A stretch of 64,000 nt of DNA from Alphaproteobacteria bacterium (GTDB lineage: Bacteria > Pseudomonadota > Alphaproteobacteria > Micropepsales > Micropepsaceae): assembly GCA_947467345.1 (NCBI GenBank), contig CANIHD010000014.1, positions 19,156-83,155 of the forward strand. Reading direction: 5' to 3'. The notes beneath the pieces are model-generated. The model did no database searches. It was not told the origin of the DNA and saw nothing but the letters and a program-made list of their open reading frames with translations. Below are positions 18,851 to 27,781 of this stretch, one piece after another (positions within the stretch are counted from its first letter, which is position 1; each line of letters starts with the position of its first letter). The translations under genes were made by a program, and so were the position numbers.

Positions 18851-20337
18851 GTAGATACCTTTCGTTTGGATGTGGCGTCGCGCCATTCGCGCACCAACGC
18901 TCCCACCACAATGAGAGAGGCGGCAACCAGGAAGCCAATAGCAATAGGATCTTCAAGGAAAATTCCGATGTCGCCGCCGGAAAGCTGCAGCGAGCGGCGA
19001 TAATTGGATTCCACCAGCTCGCCGAGCACGAGCCCGAGCACCGCAGGTAAGAAGGGAAAACCGAAACTGCGTAAGAGATAACCGACAAGCCCCGCGGCGA
19101 GCACTAATCCGACATCGAACAACGCCATGTTCAAGGTGAAGATGCCGGAGACGACAAGCGCGAATATAAAAGCCGCGAGATAAGGACGCGGCCGGTTCAC
19201 CAGCCACAAACACACCGGCAGAATGAGAAAGCCGACGGCCAATTGCGCAATAGTTGCAACCAGCGATCCGACATAGAGCCCGCCGATGACATCGGTGTTT
19301 TCCTCGAACAAACGCGGGCCCGGCAAAAGTCCATGAATGAGTAGCCCGCCCAAAAGCACCGCCGCTGAATTCGAACCCGGAATGCCGAAACTGAGAAGCG
19401 GAATAAGCGCCGTACTGGCCACCGTGTTGTTCGCGGTTTCGGGCGCGGCAACGCCCTCTTCGGCGCCCTTGCCGAAACGCTCGGGATTTTTCGACCAGCG
19501 CTTCGCTTCGTTATAGGCGAGGAATGATGCGATGGCGCCGCCGCCGCCGGGCGTCAGCCCTTCCAGCGTGCCGAAGACGCAGCCAATGGCTTGCGCCGGC
19601 CATAGTTTTTTCATCATGGCGAAATTCGGCAGGCGCAAACGAATTTCCTGGCGACCGATTTCAGTGCCGCTGGTGCCCGAGCGTGTCATCAACTCGCTGA
19701 CTGCGAACAGGCCGACCATGGCGAAGATGGGAGCAACACCATCCAACAGATCGGCTGTGCCGAACGTAAAGCGGCTGACGCCATCGACGGGATCGGTGCC
19801 GATAGTTGCCACCATCATGCCGAGCACGGCGGCGATGCAGCCTTTCAGCAGCGACTTGCCAGAGAGCGAAGCAATGACGGAAAGGCCGAGAATCCCCAGC
19901 GCGCAATAGGTCGTAGGCCGAAACAATAAAGCGATACGCGATAAAGGTTCGGTCAGCGTCATCAACATGAGAAGGCCGAAAAGACTTCCGATGACACCAG
20001 ACCAAAGCGAAATGCCCAAGGCTTCGCCCGCGCGGCCCTGCCGCTTCATCTCGTAGCCATCGAGAACAGTGGCGGCAGCAGAATTGGTGCCGGGCGTGCG
20101 CACAAGAATGGCCGGAATGGAGCCGCCATATTCAGCGCCGATATAGCAGGTGGCGAGCATGACAATCGCCATCGACGGTTCGAGCGTGTAGGTGAACGGC
20201 AGCAGCAGCGCCATGGTGATGGAGGCCGAAAGCCCCGGCATGGCGCCGCCAAGAATGCCCCACACCAAGCCGCCGATGGCGACAAACACGAGCGGCGTCG
20301 ACACCAGCATTTGCAGGCCGTGGAGAAATTCGTTCAT
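18847..20337 (-). CDS. tctA: Tripartite tricarboxylate transporter permease, TctA family
   Basis: GGAMPGLSASITMALLLPFTYTLEPSMAIVMLATCYIGAEYGGSIPAILVRTPGTNSAAATVLDGYEMKRQG. Confidence 0.95.
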   Translation of the reverse strand: MNEFLHGLQMLVSTPLVFVAIGGLVWGILGGAMPGLSASITMALLLPFTYTLEPSMAIVMLATCYIGAEYGGSIPAILVRTPGTNSAAATVLDGYEMKRQGRAGEALGISLWSGVIGSLFGLLMLMTLTEPLSRIALLFRPTTYCALGILGLSVIASLSGKSLLKGCIAAVLGMMVATIGTDPVDGVSRFTFGTADLLDGVAPIFAMVGLFAVSELMTRSGTSGTEIGRQEIRLRLPNFAMMKKLWPAQAIGCVFGTLEGLTPGGGGAIASFLAYNEAKRWSKNPERFGKGAEEGVAAPETANNTVASTALIPLLSFGIPGSNSAAVLLGGLLIHGLLPGPRLFEENTDVIGGLYVGSLVATIAQLAVGFLILPVCLWLVNRPRPYLAAFIFALVVSGIFTLNMALFDVGLVLAAGLVGYLLRSFGFPFLPAVLGLVLGELVESNYRRSLQLSGGDIGIFLEDPIAIGFLVAASLIVVGALVREWRDATSKRKVST

Positions 20338-20822
20338 AGCCGGAACTCGCTGAACATACTGGGCAGCAACACGCCGTCCGGCTGCGGAATGCCGAGCGCC
20401 TGCACGAAGAGAAGCCAGAAGATCGCGGCGCCGCCAGCGGCCACCGCGAAGAGGCGCCAGCTCACGCGCGCGCCTTCATAGGCTGCGATCGCTACAACGA
20501 GCAGAAAAATCGCGGGCACGTAACCCAGCGCATAGGCAGCAGGGACGTAAAGTGCGCCGACAAGAAGAAGGCCGAAGGCGCGCAAAGTTGACGCTTCTTT
20601 TTCCTTGTCGTCTTCAATTTCGGGCGCCGCGACCGGTGCAGCAAGAAGCGCGCGCGCGCCAAGGCCAATTGCCAGTAAGGCGAGAAGAATCGACAGCACA
20701 TTGGGAAGTCCACGCGGCCCGATATCATCAGACAATGTGGTTGTCGGTATGTCGGTTGTCGCCCAATAATAAAGGCTGGCAACAAGCAGCAGCACGGCGC
20801 TGGCGACCAGATCCTTACGCAC
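20334..20822 (-). CDS. tctB: Tripartite tricarboxylate transporter TctB family protein
   Basis: Four predicted TM segments, DDIGPRGLPNVLSILLALLAIGLG; overlaps tctA start. Confidence 0.88.
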   Translation of the reverse strand: MRKDLVASAVLLLVASLYYWATTDIPTTTLSDDIGPRGLPNVLSILLALLAIGLGARALLAAPVAAPEIEDDKEKEASTLRAFGLLLVGALYVPAAYALGYVPAIFLLVVAIAAYEGARVSWRLFAVAAGGAAIFWLLFVQALGIPQPDGVLLPSMFSEFRL

Positions 20823-20841
20823 CCGCCAAATTCCTTTCCGC

Positions 20842-21822
20842 TTACCGAATAACGCCGTTCTGTTTCAGGAACTGCGTCGTGTTGTCGGCGAACTTGGCAA
20901 TGAACGGTGCGTAGCGATCATGCGCCATGTAGTTCGGGATCAACGCTTCGTTTTCATAGGCGCGTTTGTAGTCCGGATCGGCGAGAACGCGCTGTGCCGC
21001 CTGCTCCCAGATGGCGATGATATTGGCCGGCATGCCCTTCGGCCCGGCTAGGCCGCGGAATTTCTCCATCACTACCGGATAGCCGAGATCCTTGATGGTG
21101 GGCACGTCAGGGAAGGACGGCAGGCGCGCCGGATTGAAGGTGGCAAGCACGCGAATTTTATTGCCCTGCAATTGCGCGCGTGTTTCGGCGATTTCGCCGA
21201 CGCCGATATCGAGCGTGCCGTTGAGCACGTTGATCATCAGATCGCCGCCGCCTTCATGGCTGACGATGGCGGCATTGACCTTCGCTTGACGTTTCAATTC
21301 TTCCGCCGCCTGACGTTCCAGCGAGGCCGGATTGGCGGCACCCCAACGGCCGCGCGCAGTCTTGGCCTTGTAGATGACATCTTTCATCGTACGGAAGGGA
21401 CCGTCGGCGCGCGTATAGACGATTTCGGAATCGGTGAAGAGATTCACCACCGGTTCAAGGTCACGAAACGTATGCGGCGTGCGCGACATCAACGAGGCGT
21501 AAATATAAGTGGGCGTCGTCGCGTAGAGGATGCTGCCATCCGGTTTGCCGGCAGCCACGCGTGTAATCGAGCGGGCGCCGCTGCCTCCCGTGACGTTCTC
21601 TATGATGAACGTTGCGTTTATATATTTGCGCAAATGCCGGATTAATTCCCGCAAGAACACATCGCTGCCGCCGCCTGGGGACGAATGGGTGACCAGCGTG
21701 ACGACGCGGTGCGGATAGGCGACAGGCGCCGGGGCCGCCGCAAGTGCGGAAGCCGAAATGGCCGGCCCGGACAGCACGGCCCCGAGAGCGAGGCCACCAA
21801 AGCTACGCCGGTTCATATCCAT
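20842..21822 (-). CDS. tctC: Tripartite tricarboxylate transporter substrate-binding protein (Bug/TctC)
   Basis: YPHRVVTLVTHSSPGGGSDVFLRELIRHL; DVPTIKDLGYPVVMEKFRGLAGPKGMPANIIAIWEQA. Confidence 0.92.
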   Translation of the reverse strand: MDMNRRSFGGLALGAVLSGPAISASALAAAPAPVAYPHRVVTLVTHSSPGGGSDVFLRELIRHLRKYINATFIIENVTGGSGARSITRVAAGKPDGSILYATTPTYIYASLMSRTPHTFRDLEPVVNLFTDSEIVYTRADGPFRTMKDVIYKAKTARGRWGAANPASLERQAAEELKRQAKVNAAIVSHEGGGDLMINVLNGTLDIGVGEIAETRAQLQGNKIRVLATFNPARLPSFPDVPTIKDLGYPVVMEKFRGLAGPKGMPANIIAIWEQAAQRVLADPDYKRAYENEALIPNYMAHDRYAPFIAKFADNTTQFLKQNGVIR

Positions 21823-22033
21823 CGCAGATAGGTTCCCAAAAAAATGCGGCCCGAGATTTAAGGCCTACAGCCTAGCAAATATTGGAGGATTTGTCCGAGC
21901 CGCTCGTTTCGTCCCCCGACATCCGTAAATTTTGCGGGCCGCATTTAGAGCATACTTAATCCCGGTATTTTACATGAGATGCAAGACGACGTGATCTGGC
22001 CGCCAATCCTCGCACATTCAGCCCAAGGACCCC

Positions 22034-23869
22034 ATGACCGACCCGCGTACGGACTCCGGCAATGAGCGGCGACGCGCCAAAAGGCAGGACGCCCAACCCG
22101 GAATATTGGAAGCCGCGCGGCGCCTCCTTGAGACGCGCGAGGCCGCGGACCTGACCTTGGAAGAGGTGGCGGCCGAGGCCGGCATCGATCTGAAAACGAT
22201 GACCGAGCTTTACCGCAACAAGAACGAATTGGTGGTGTCGCTGGCGGCGGACGAACTCACCGGCGTGGCGCGGCAAATGTATTCCGGTAATGCCGATGAC
22301 GGCGAGTGGCTGACTGCATCCTCGGGCGCATTGGGCCTGTTGCGTACCGCCAAGAAAGTATTGGGTCTGGCCGGCGAAGGCGAAGTGGGCGAAGCCGCTC
22401 CACCGGTGTTTGGAAAACGGCCGCCGCGTGAATTCTCGTTGCAAGAGAACGAAGACGTGATGCGGCTCGAAGACCGCATCGAGGCGGTAGAAAACTTTCT
22501 CGCTGAAAACAGGAATGAGAGCGACCGGAGCGGCGCCAACGCCTCGGTCCTGGTCGATGAAAGCGTCGCCAATCTCAATGCACGTTTGAACGCAATGGAA
22601 GCCCGCCAGAACGAGGCAGTGGCATCCTTACATAAGAGCGTGGTCGAATTGGGAACGCGCTTGCGACTGGTGGAAGCTTTGCCGCCGTCGCCAGTTGCGG
22701 TGGCTGAAGCGCATCAACAGGCGCAGCAGCAGATCTCCGTGCCGATCGTAACGCCGCTGGTGACGACGATCGCGGCACCGGCAAAAGCCCCGATAGAGCC
22801 GACATTCGACTTAAGCGCCGCGAACGAAGCGGACACGCATGATTTGTTTTTTGACGCAGAGCTGCGCGAGGCCGGCGAGATTGCGGATGAGGCATCAGGC
22901 GAAACGGCATCGGCGGCCGAGATCCGCGTGCGCCGAACCGACATGCCATATGAAGGCTTCCTGGCAGCAGCGCGCCGCGCCGCCAATGAAGCCGCCGCGC
23001 ACCACAATTCACTGCGCGAAAAAGATTCGAAATACGCACTGGCCGTGAAGCGCGCCTATTTGTCGTTCTTCGGTAAGCGGGCGGGTGACCGTAAACGTCT
23101 GCAGATGCTTGGCGCTGCCACGATTTGCTTTGCCGGCGTCGCTACTGCCGTTGTGCTCACAATGCCGCCGCAACAAAGGCCGCAAACCGCGGCGGTCGCG
23201 CCGAAGATTACGAGTGAAATCCGCCCCGTCAACATCAATGCGCCGGAAATGGCGCAATTGGTGGAGCTGGCGACCGCCGGCAATGCCAAAGCGGAAACGC
23301 TGATCGGCCTGCATTATCTCCGAGGCGAAGGCGTGGCCCACGACGATGGCAAAGCCTTTTATTGGTTCGAGCGCGCAGCGCAATCGAACCAAGCCGTCGC
23401 GCAATATTGGCTTGCCAATCTGCATAGCCGTCCCGGCGGCGCCTTTATGGATTCCGCGCAGTCCGTGCGCTGGAATCTGACGGCGGCGAAGAACGGCAAT
23501 CGGATGGCGATGAACGATCTCGCGGTGGCTTACGCGCAAGGCGCGGGCGTTCCTTTGGATATGCGCCAGGCTGCCAATTGGTTCGAGCAGGCGGCGAAGC
23601 ACGGTCACGCCGTGGCGCAGTTCAACCTTGCCGTTCTGTATGAACGCGGCGACGGCGTGAACCAGAGCTTCGACGAGGCGTATAAATGGTACGCGGTCGC
23701 AGCACGCGCAGGCGATGAAGAAGCCGCCAAACGGCTTGAGATATTGGGTGGGAGCCTCGGCCCCGCCGCGCTGCAAGCGGCACAAGAGGCGGCTGAGCAG
23801 TTCGCACCGGTGCCGCTCGACCGCGCCGCGAACATCGAACCCACGCTGGCGGAACTCCGCGGCACGTAG
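22034..23869 (+). CDS. TetR-like HTH / coiled-coil / transmembrane / Sel1-repeat fusion protein
   Basis: GILEAARRLLETREAADLTLEEVAAEAGIDLKTMTELYRNKNELV (TetR HTH); TM LGAATICFAGVATAVVLTM; Sel1 repeats KAFYWFERAAQSN..AQYWLANL and QAANWFEQAAKHGHAVAQFNLAVLYERGDGV. Confidence 0.85.
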   Translation: MTDPRTDSGNERRRAKRQDAQPGILEAARRLLETREAADLTLEEVAAEAGIDLKTMTELYRNKNELVVSLAADELTGVARQMYSGNADDGEWLTASSGALGLLRTAKKVLGLAGEGEVGEAAPPVFGKRPPREFSLQENEDVMRLEDRIEAVENFLAENRNESDRSGANASVLVDESVANLNARLNAMEARQNEAVASLHKSVVELGTRLRLVEALPPSPVAVAEAHQQAQQQISVPIVTPLVTTIAAPAKAPIEPTFDLSAANEADTHDLFFDAELREAGEIADEASGETASAAEIRVRRTDMPYEGFLAAARRAANEAAAHHNSLREKDSKYALAVKRAYLSFFGKRAGDRKRLQMLGAATICFAGVATAVVLTMPPQQRPQTAAVAPKITSEIRPVNINAPEMAQLVELATAGNAKAETLIGLHYLRGEGVAHDDGKAFYWFERAAQSNQAVAQYWLANLHSRPGGAFMDSAQSVRWNLTAAKNGNRMAMNDLAVAYAQGAGVPLDMRQAANWFEQAAKHGHAVAQFNLAVLYERGDGVNQSFDEAYKWYAVAARAGDEEAAKRLEILGGSLGPAALQAAQEAAEQFAPVPLDRAANIEPTLAELRGT

Positions 23870-23880
23870 CAGCGCGCGAA

Positions 23881-23905
23881 CTCATCCTTCGAGACGCGCG
23901 CTGGC
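23881..23905. repeat. Family C intergenic repeat fragment (ctcatccttcgagacgcgcgctggc)
   Basis: Matches the core of copies at 27587 and 60308. Confidence 0.6.
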
Positions 23906-23933
23906 GGGGCTTGGCGACGCACCTTCCCCTTAA

Positions 23934-24033
23934 TGTCATGGCCCGCAACAGCGGGCCATCCAGGTGATCATAAACTCTATTGCTCACGCCGACGCGTGAG
24001 CGCTGGATGGCCCGGTCAAGCCGGGCCATGACA
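23934..24033. repeat. Palindromic intergenic repeat, family B copy 1
   Basis: TGTCATGGCCCGC...CGGGCCATGACA ends with internal palindromes; reverse complement closely matches 31213 copy. Confidence 0.8.
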
Positions 24034-24103
24034 CGTAAAGTAGGAGAGAGGAAAACGTTCCTTAGTGACCGTCTCACCATGAGCAGCGAAGCGTGAGGTA
24101 ACG

Positions 24104-25390
24104 CTAATCCTGCGCTGAACCCAGGCGCAAAGCAGGCGCGCCGGACGGCGGCGCGACTTTAGGGGCAATGACTGTCGGAGCAATTGCAGGCTTGGCCACC
24201 GACGCTTTCGGGGCCACTGGGGCTGCCGAAACGGAAACCGTCGTCGGGGCCGCATCTGCGATGAGGCGAGCGTCGGGATAACCCAGCGCCTGTACGCGCG
24301 CGAGAATGGCAGGGACGTTGTCGCTCTCTTTCAGCGGCCCAATGCGCACGCGGTGGAAGACCACGCCATCGCGCTCGGCCTCCGTTGAAGTGGCGCCGAG
24401 TGCGTTCAATTTTCCGAGTGCGCGACCCGCGGAGTCTTCCGACGAAAAAGCACCGACTTGCACGAAAATGGCGCCACCACGCGGCACCGCCACACGCGGC
24501 GCCAGAGGGCGCTCCGGAGCGACGGCTATTTGCGTATGAGCGGCGATAGCCGGTCCGACGATGTTTGCGGGCGGCTGCGTTGCGACGGCCGGCGTGGCAA
24601 CAGCCTGCGTCGTTTCGGGGGCCGCCGCGACAGGCTGCAGCGCCGGAGTAGGCGGGTTTACTGCGGGCGCGGCCGGGGCCGGCGCGGGCAAACGGGCTTG
24701 AACGATCGGCGCAGGTGGCGCGACGGCAACGACAGGCTCCGGTGCCGGTGTTACAGCCGGTGTGACGGGAACAGCGGCGGCCAATTGCGGTCGTGGCTGT
24801 TGCGCTGTGGCGCTGGCGCGCAGTTTACGAACCAGCGCTAAATTCTGTGCCACGCGCGGGTGATCTGCCCCCGCGGGGCTGGCCCGGAGCAACAACGCTT
24901 CGGCTTCATCGAGCTTGCCGGCCTGCAATTGCGCCATGGCGAAATTGTTCAGAATCGCCGGATCGTCCACCTTCATCGCGAGAGCGCGCTGAAAGGCCAT
25001 CTCGGCATGCGGATAATCTTCTGACTGCGCGTAAGCGACGCCTTGCGCGGAATAGGTGTTCGCGTCGGGCTGCAATTCGAGCGATCGCTGCAGGAACGCC
25101 AGAGCATCATTCGTCGCGCCCTTGTCGAGCAGCACCTTGCCGTATTCGCTGAGTACGCGCGGATCGTCCGGCAACGCGAGAACAAGCTGGCTGAGCGTGC
25201 GCGTTGCCGATTCAAAATCGCGGTTCATGCGCTGCTTCTGCGCGGCCTTCAGCATAGCATCGATATCGACGGGCGCATCGATGTCGAGACGCTTGGGCAG
25301 CGCCGCTACATCTTGGTCTGGCTGCGTAGCGCAGGCGCTAAGCGCCAACGCGCATAGAAATGCGCTTTGTTTCAAACCATGAAATCGCAT
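24104..25390 (-). CDS. Tetratricopeptide-repeat lipoprotein with C-terminal SPOR domain
   Basis: Lipobox LSACATQ; TPR region (DDPRVLSEYGKVLLDKGATNDALAFLQRSLELQPDANTYSAQGVAYAQSEDYPHAEMAFQRAL); SPOR IFVQVGAFSSEDSAGRALGKLNALG...RVRIGPLKESDNVPAILARVQALGYPDARLI. Confidence 0.9.
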   Translation of the reverse strand: MRFHGLKQSAFLCALALSACATQPDQDVAALPKRLDIDAPVDIDAMLKAAQKQRMNRDFESATRTLSQLVLALPDDPRVLSEYGKVLLDKGATNDALAFLQRSLELQPDANTYSAQGVAYAQSEDYPHAEMAFQRALAMKVDDPAILNNFAMAQLQAGKLDEAEALLLRASPAGADHPRVAQNLALVRKLRASATAQQPRPQLAAAVPVTPAVTPAPEPVVAVAPPAPIVQARLPAPAPAAPAVNPPTPALQPVAAAPETTQAVATPAVATQPPANIVGPAIAAHTQIAVAPERPLAPRVAVPRGGAIFVQVGAFSSEDSAGRALGKLNALGATSTEAERDGVVFHRVRIGPLKESDNVPAILARVQALGYPDARLIADAAPTTVSVSAAPVAPKASVAKPAIAPTVIAPKVAPPSGAPALRLGSAQD

Positions 25391-25591
25391 GAGTCCGCCT
25401 GCCCTTAGCTCACCGTCGCAGGGACTATGGGGAAGAAACTCTTGCAGGCCGCTAAATACCGGAACAAAGCCTGTTCCGACGCTGTTAGGGAATTGTTAAC
25501 GAAACCCCTTCGGATCCGCGCCGCTATCGCGTAGCGTGGCCGGAAAATGGGGGGCCGGAGGAAACCCGCGCGCCCAGGGAGAACTCTTCCA

Positions 25592-27574
25592 ATGTCCGGC
25601 ACCGCGCCATTTGGCGGCGATCCGCCTTGGGTTTTGGGACTTAGCCTTTCCCATAACGGGGCGGCGTGCCTGATGCGCGGCAACGACATCGTGGTGGCCG
25701 TGCAGGAGGAGCGCCTGGCGCGCAAGAAGCGAGCCCGCCTCGATCCCGATCAGCACAGCCTGGCGGTGCAATATTGTCTAAGTACAGCGGGGATCGGCGC
25801 TCCCGACCTTGCCGCCATTGGCATGTGCAGCCAATTGCATGCCTCACGCGCACGGGGCAGTCATCTTTTGGAGTCGCAGCTCGCGGCCGGTGCGAACGGC
25901 ACGCCGGTTTTTCATCTTTCCCATCATGCCGGCCATGCCGTGCATGCATTCGCCACCTCCGGCTTCACGGATGCAGGCGTGCTGGTGATCGACGGCATGG
26001 GGTCTCCAGCCGAAGATCTAAGCGCCGACGAGCGCCGGGTCTGCATCGAGGAGGTAGAAAACGGCTGGGAACAGATCTCGCTTTATCGTGCCGAAGGAAC
26101 GCAGCTGACGCCGCTGGAAAAACATCTCGTTCCTAAAGGCGAATGGCTTGGGCGCGGTCAAAGCGGCATGGCGTCGTTCCGAAGCCTCGGCGGCATGTAT
26201 TCGGCGGTCGCGCAGCAAGTGTTCGGCGAAGATATGGACGCCGGGCACGTGATGGGCCTTGCGGCCTACGGCAGGGCCGATATTTCGGCGGCGGAATTCT
26301 TTGCATTCGAGAACGAAAATCTGCGCTTTTTGGATTGGGTTCCGGCTCGTTTCCGTCACGGCAAGCGTTGGCCCGACAACGAACGCGCCTATGAAAACCT
26401 GGCGGCGTCGGTGCAAGCGGCTTTGGAAGAAGCGGTGCTGCATCTCGCGGGGCGGCTTGTGGCATTGAGCGGAAACACGCGGCTTTGCTATGCCGGCGGT
26501 GTGGCACTGAACGTCACCACCAATGAGCGGCTGCACCGCGAATCTACGTTCCACGACATCTATATTCCAGCGGCGGCGGAAGATAGCGGCCCCGCCGTCG
26601 GCGCCGCCTTTCATGCGCTGTGGCAAATCACGGGCAGACATGGACCCGCACACATTCACACGGATTCATTCGGCAAGAGTTACAGTACGCAGGAGATCGA
26701 CGACGCTATCGCGGACACGCCGGGATTACGAACCGTGTCTACCAACGATGTATTGCGCGAGGCAGCGATGCGTCTTGCGAATGGAGAAATCGGCGGCTGG
26801 TTTCACGGCGGCGCTGAGCTTGGTCCGCGCGCGCTTGGCAATCGCAGCATTCTGGCCGATCCGCGCGACCCCGAAACGAAGAACCGCCTCAATGCCAAAG
26901 TGAAATTCCGGCAGGGCTTTCGTCCCTTCGCGCCCGCCGTTCTAAACGAGCGCGCAGACGCCTGGTTCGAACTCGCGCGTGACGATAACGACAGTGAATT
27001 CATGCTGCGATCTTGGAAGGTAAGAGAGCACGCGAAGGCCATCGTTCCCGCCGTCGTGCATGCGGACGGAACGGGGCGCGCGCAAACGGTCGACCGTGCC
27101 CATTTGCCCCGCTTTCACGCGTTGATATCGAAATTTCACGATCTCACCGGCGTGCCGATGCTGGTGAACACGTCGTTCAACGTGAACAAAGAACCCATTG
27201 TCGAAACACCGGAGGATGCGCTGTGGTGCTTCCTCTTTACCGGCATCGATTTCTGCGTACTCGAAGACCACCTCGTCGTCAAAACAGAAGGCCTTGCAGC
27301 CGTTCGAAATTGCCGCCCTCGCCTTATCGCGCGCGGCATCACAACTGACGGCGCTGCGCTGTCGGCTAATGTCGATACGCCATGGGGGAAACAGCGCGTG
27401 CAACTGTCCGCGAAAGTGTTGCCCTTGCTCGACATCATCGACGGCAAGAAACGTATTGCGGATATCGCGGATTCGCTCCGCCGCGCCACCACGGAGCCAA
27501 TTTCCGACGAGGCATTGGTGGAATTGTTCGCCAGCCTGCGGCGGCTGCGCGTGGTTTCTCTTTCACCCAGGTAA
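25592..27574 (+). CDS. NodU/CmcH-type carbamoyltransferase with extra C-terminal domain
   Basis: WVLGLSLSHNGAACLMRGNDIVVAVQEERLARKKR; HHAGHAVHAFATSGF; GGVALNVTTNERL; GGWFHGGAELGPRALGNRSILADPRDP; VPMLVNTSFNVNKEPIVETPEDA. Confidence 0.93.
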   Translation: MSGTAPFGGDPPWVLGLSLSHNGAACLMRGNDIVVAVQEERLARKKRARLDPDQHSLAVQYCLSTAGIGAPDLAAIGMCSQLHASRARGSHLLESQLAAGANGTPVFHLSHHAGHAVHAFATSGFTDAGVLVIDGMGSPAEDLSADERRVCIEEVENGWEQISLYRAEGTQLTPLEKHLVPKGEWLGRGQSGMASFRSLGGMYSAVAQQVFGEDMDAGHVMGLAAYGRADISAAEFFAFENENLRFLDWVPARFRHGKRWPDNERAYENLAASVQAALEEAVLHLAGRLVALSGNTRLCYAGGVALNVTTNERLHRESTFHDIYIPAAAEDSGPAVGAAFHALWQITGRHGPAHIHTDSFGKSYSTQEIDDAIADTPGLRTVSTNDVLREAAMRLANGEIGGWFHGGAELGPRALGNRSILADPRDPETKNRLNAKVKFRQGFRPFAPAVLNERADAWFELARDDNDSEFMLRSWKVREHAKAIVPAVVHADGTGRAQTVDRAHLPRFHALISKFHDLTGVPMLVNTSFNVNKEPIVETPEDALWCFLFTGIDFCVLEDHLVVKTEGLAAVRNCRPRLIARGITTDGAALSANVDTPWGKQRVQLSAKVLPLLDIIDGKKRIADIADSLRRATTEPISDEALVELFASLRRLRVVSLSPR

Positions 27575-27586
27575 AAAGTCATGAAT

Positions 27587-27687
27587 CTCACACCCTTCGA
27601 GACGCACGCTACGCGTGCTCCTCAGGGTGAGGATGAGATTAGTCCCATGGAGAGGAGGCCGCGCGAGCGGCCGTCTCGAACCATGAG
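27587..27687. repeat. Family C palindromic intergenic repeat
   Basis: ctcacacccttcgagacgcacgctacgcgtgctcctcagggtgagg...gaggaggccgcgcgagcggccgtctcgaaccatgag. Confidence 0.75.
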
Positions 27688-27727
27688 ACGCATGCTCATC
27701 AGCATAACGAAGTGACTAGGCGAATAG

Positions 27728-27759
27728 AAAAGGCCGCGGGTTTGCCGCCCACGGCCTTT
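27728..27759 (-). terminator. Probable terminator of the TonB receptor gene
   Basis: AAAGGCCGCGGG..CCCACGGCCTTT hairpin between convergent genes. Confidence 0.65.
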
Positions 27760-27781
27760 CGCTTTCACAGCAAAGCCAATT

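Noticed and set aside
23881-24033. Possible CRISPR-like or small RNA structure
   Set aside because: Palindromic but single, no regular spacer array; better explained as a REP-like intergenic repeat common in alphaproteobacteria
23622-24080. 152-aa minus-strand ORF covering the family B repeat
   Set aside because: Translation of a palindromic repeat plus antisense of the Sel1 protein; not a gene
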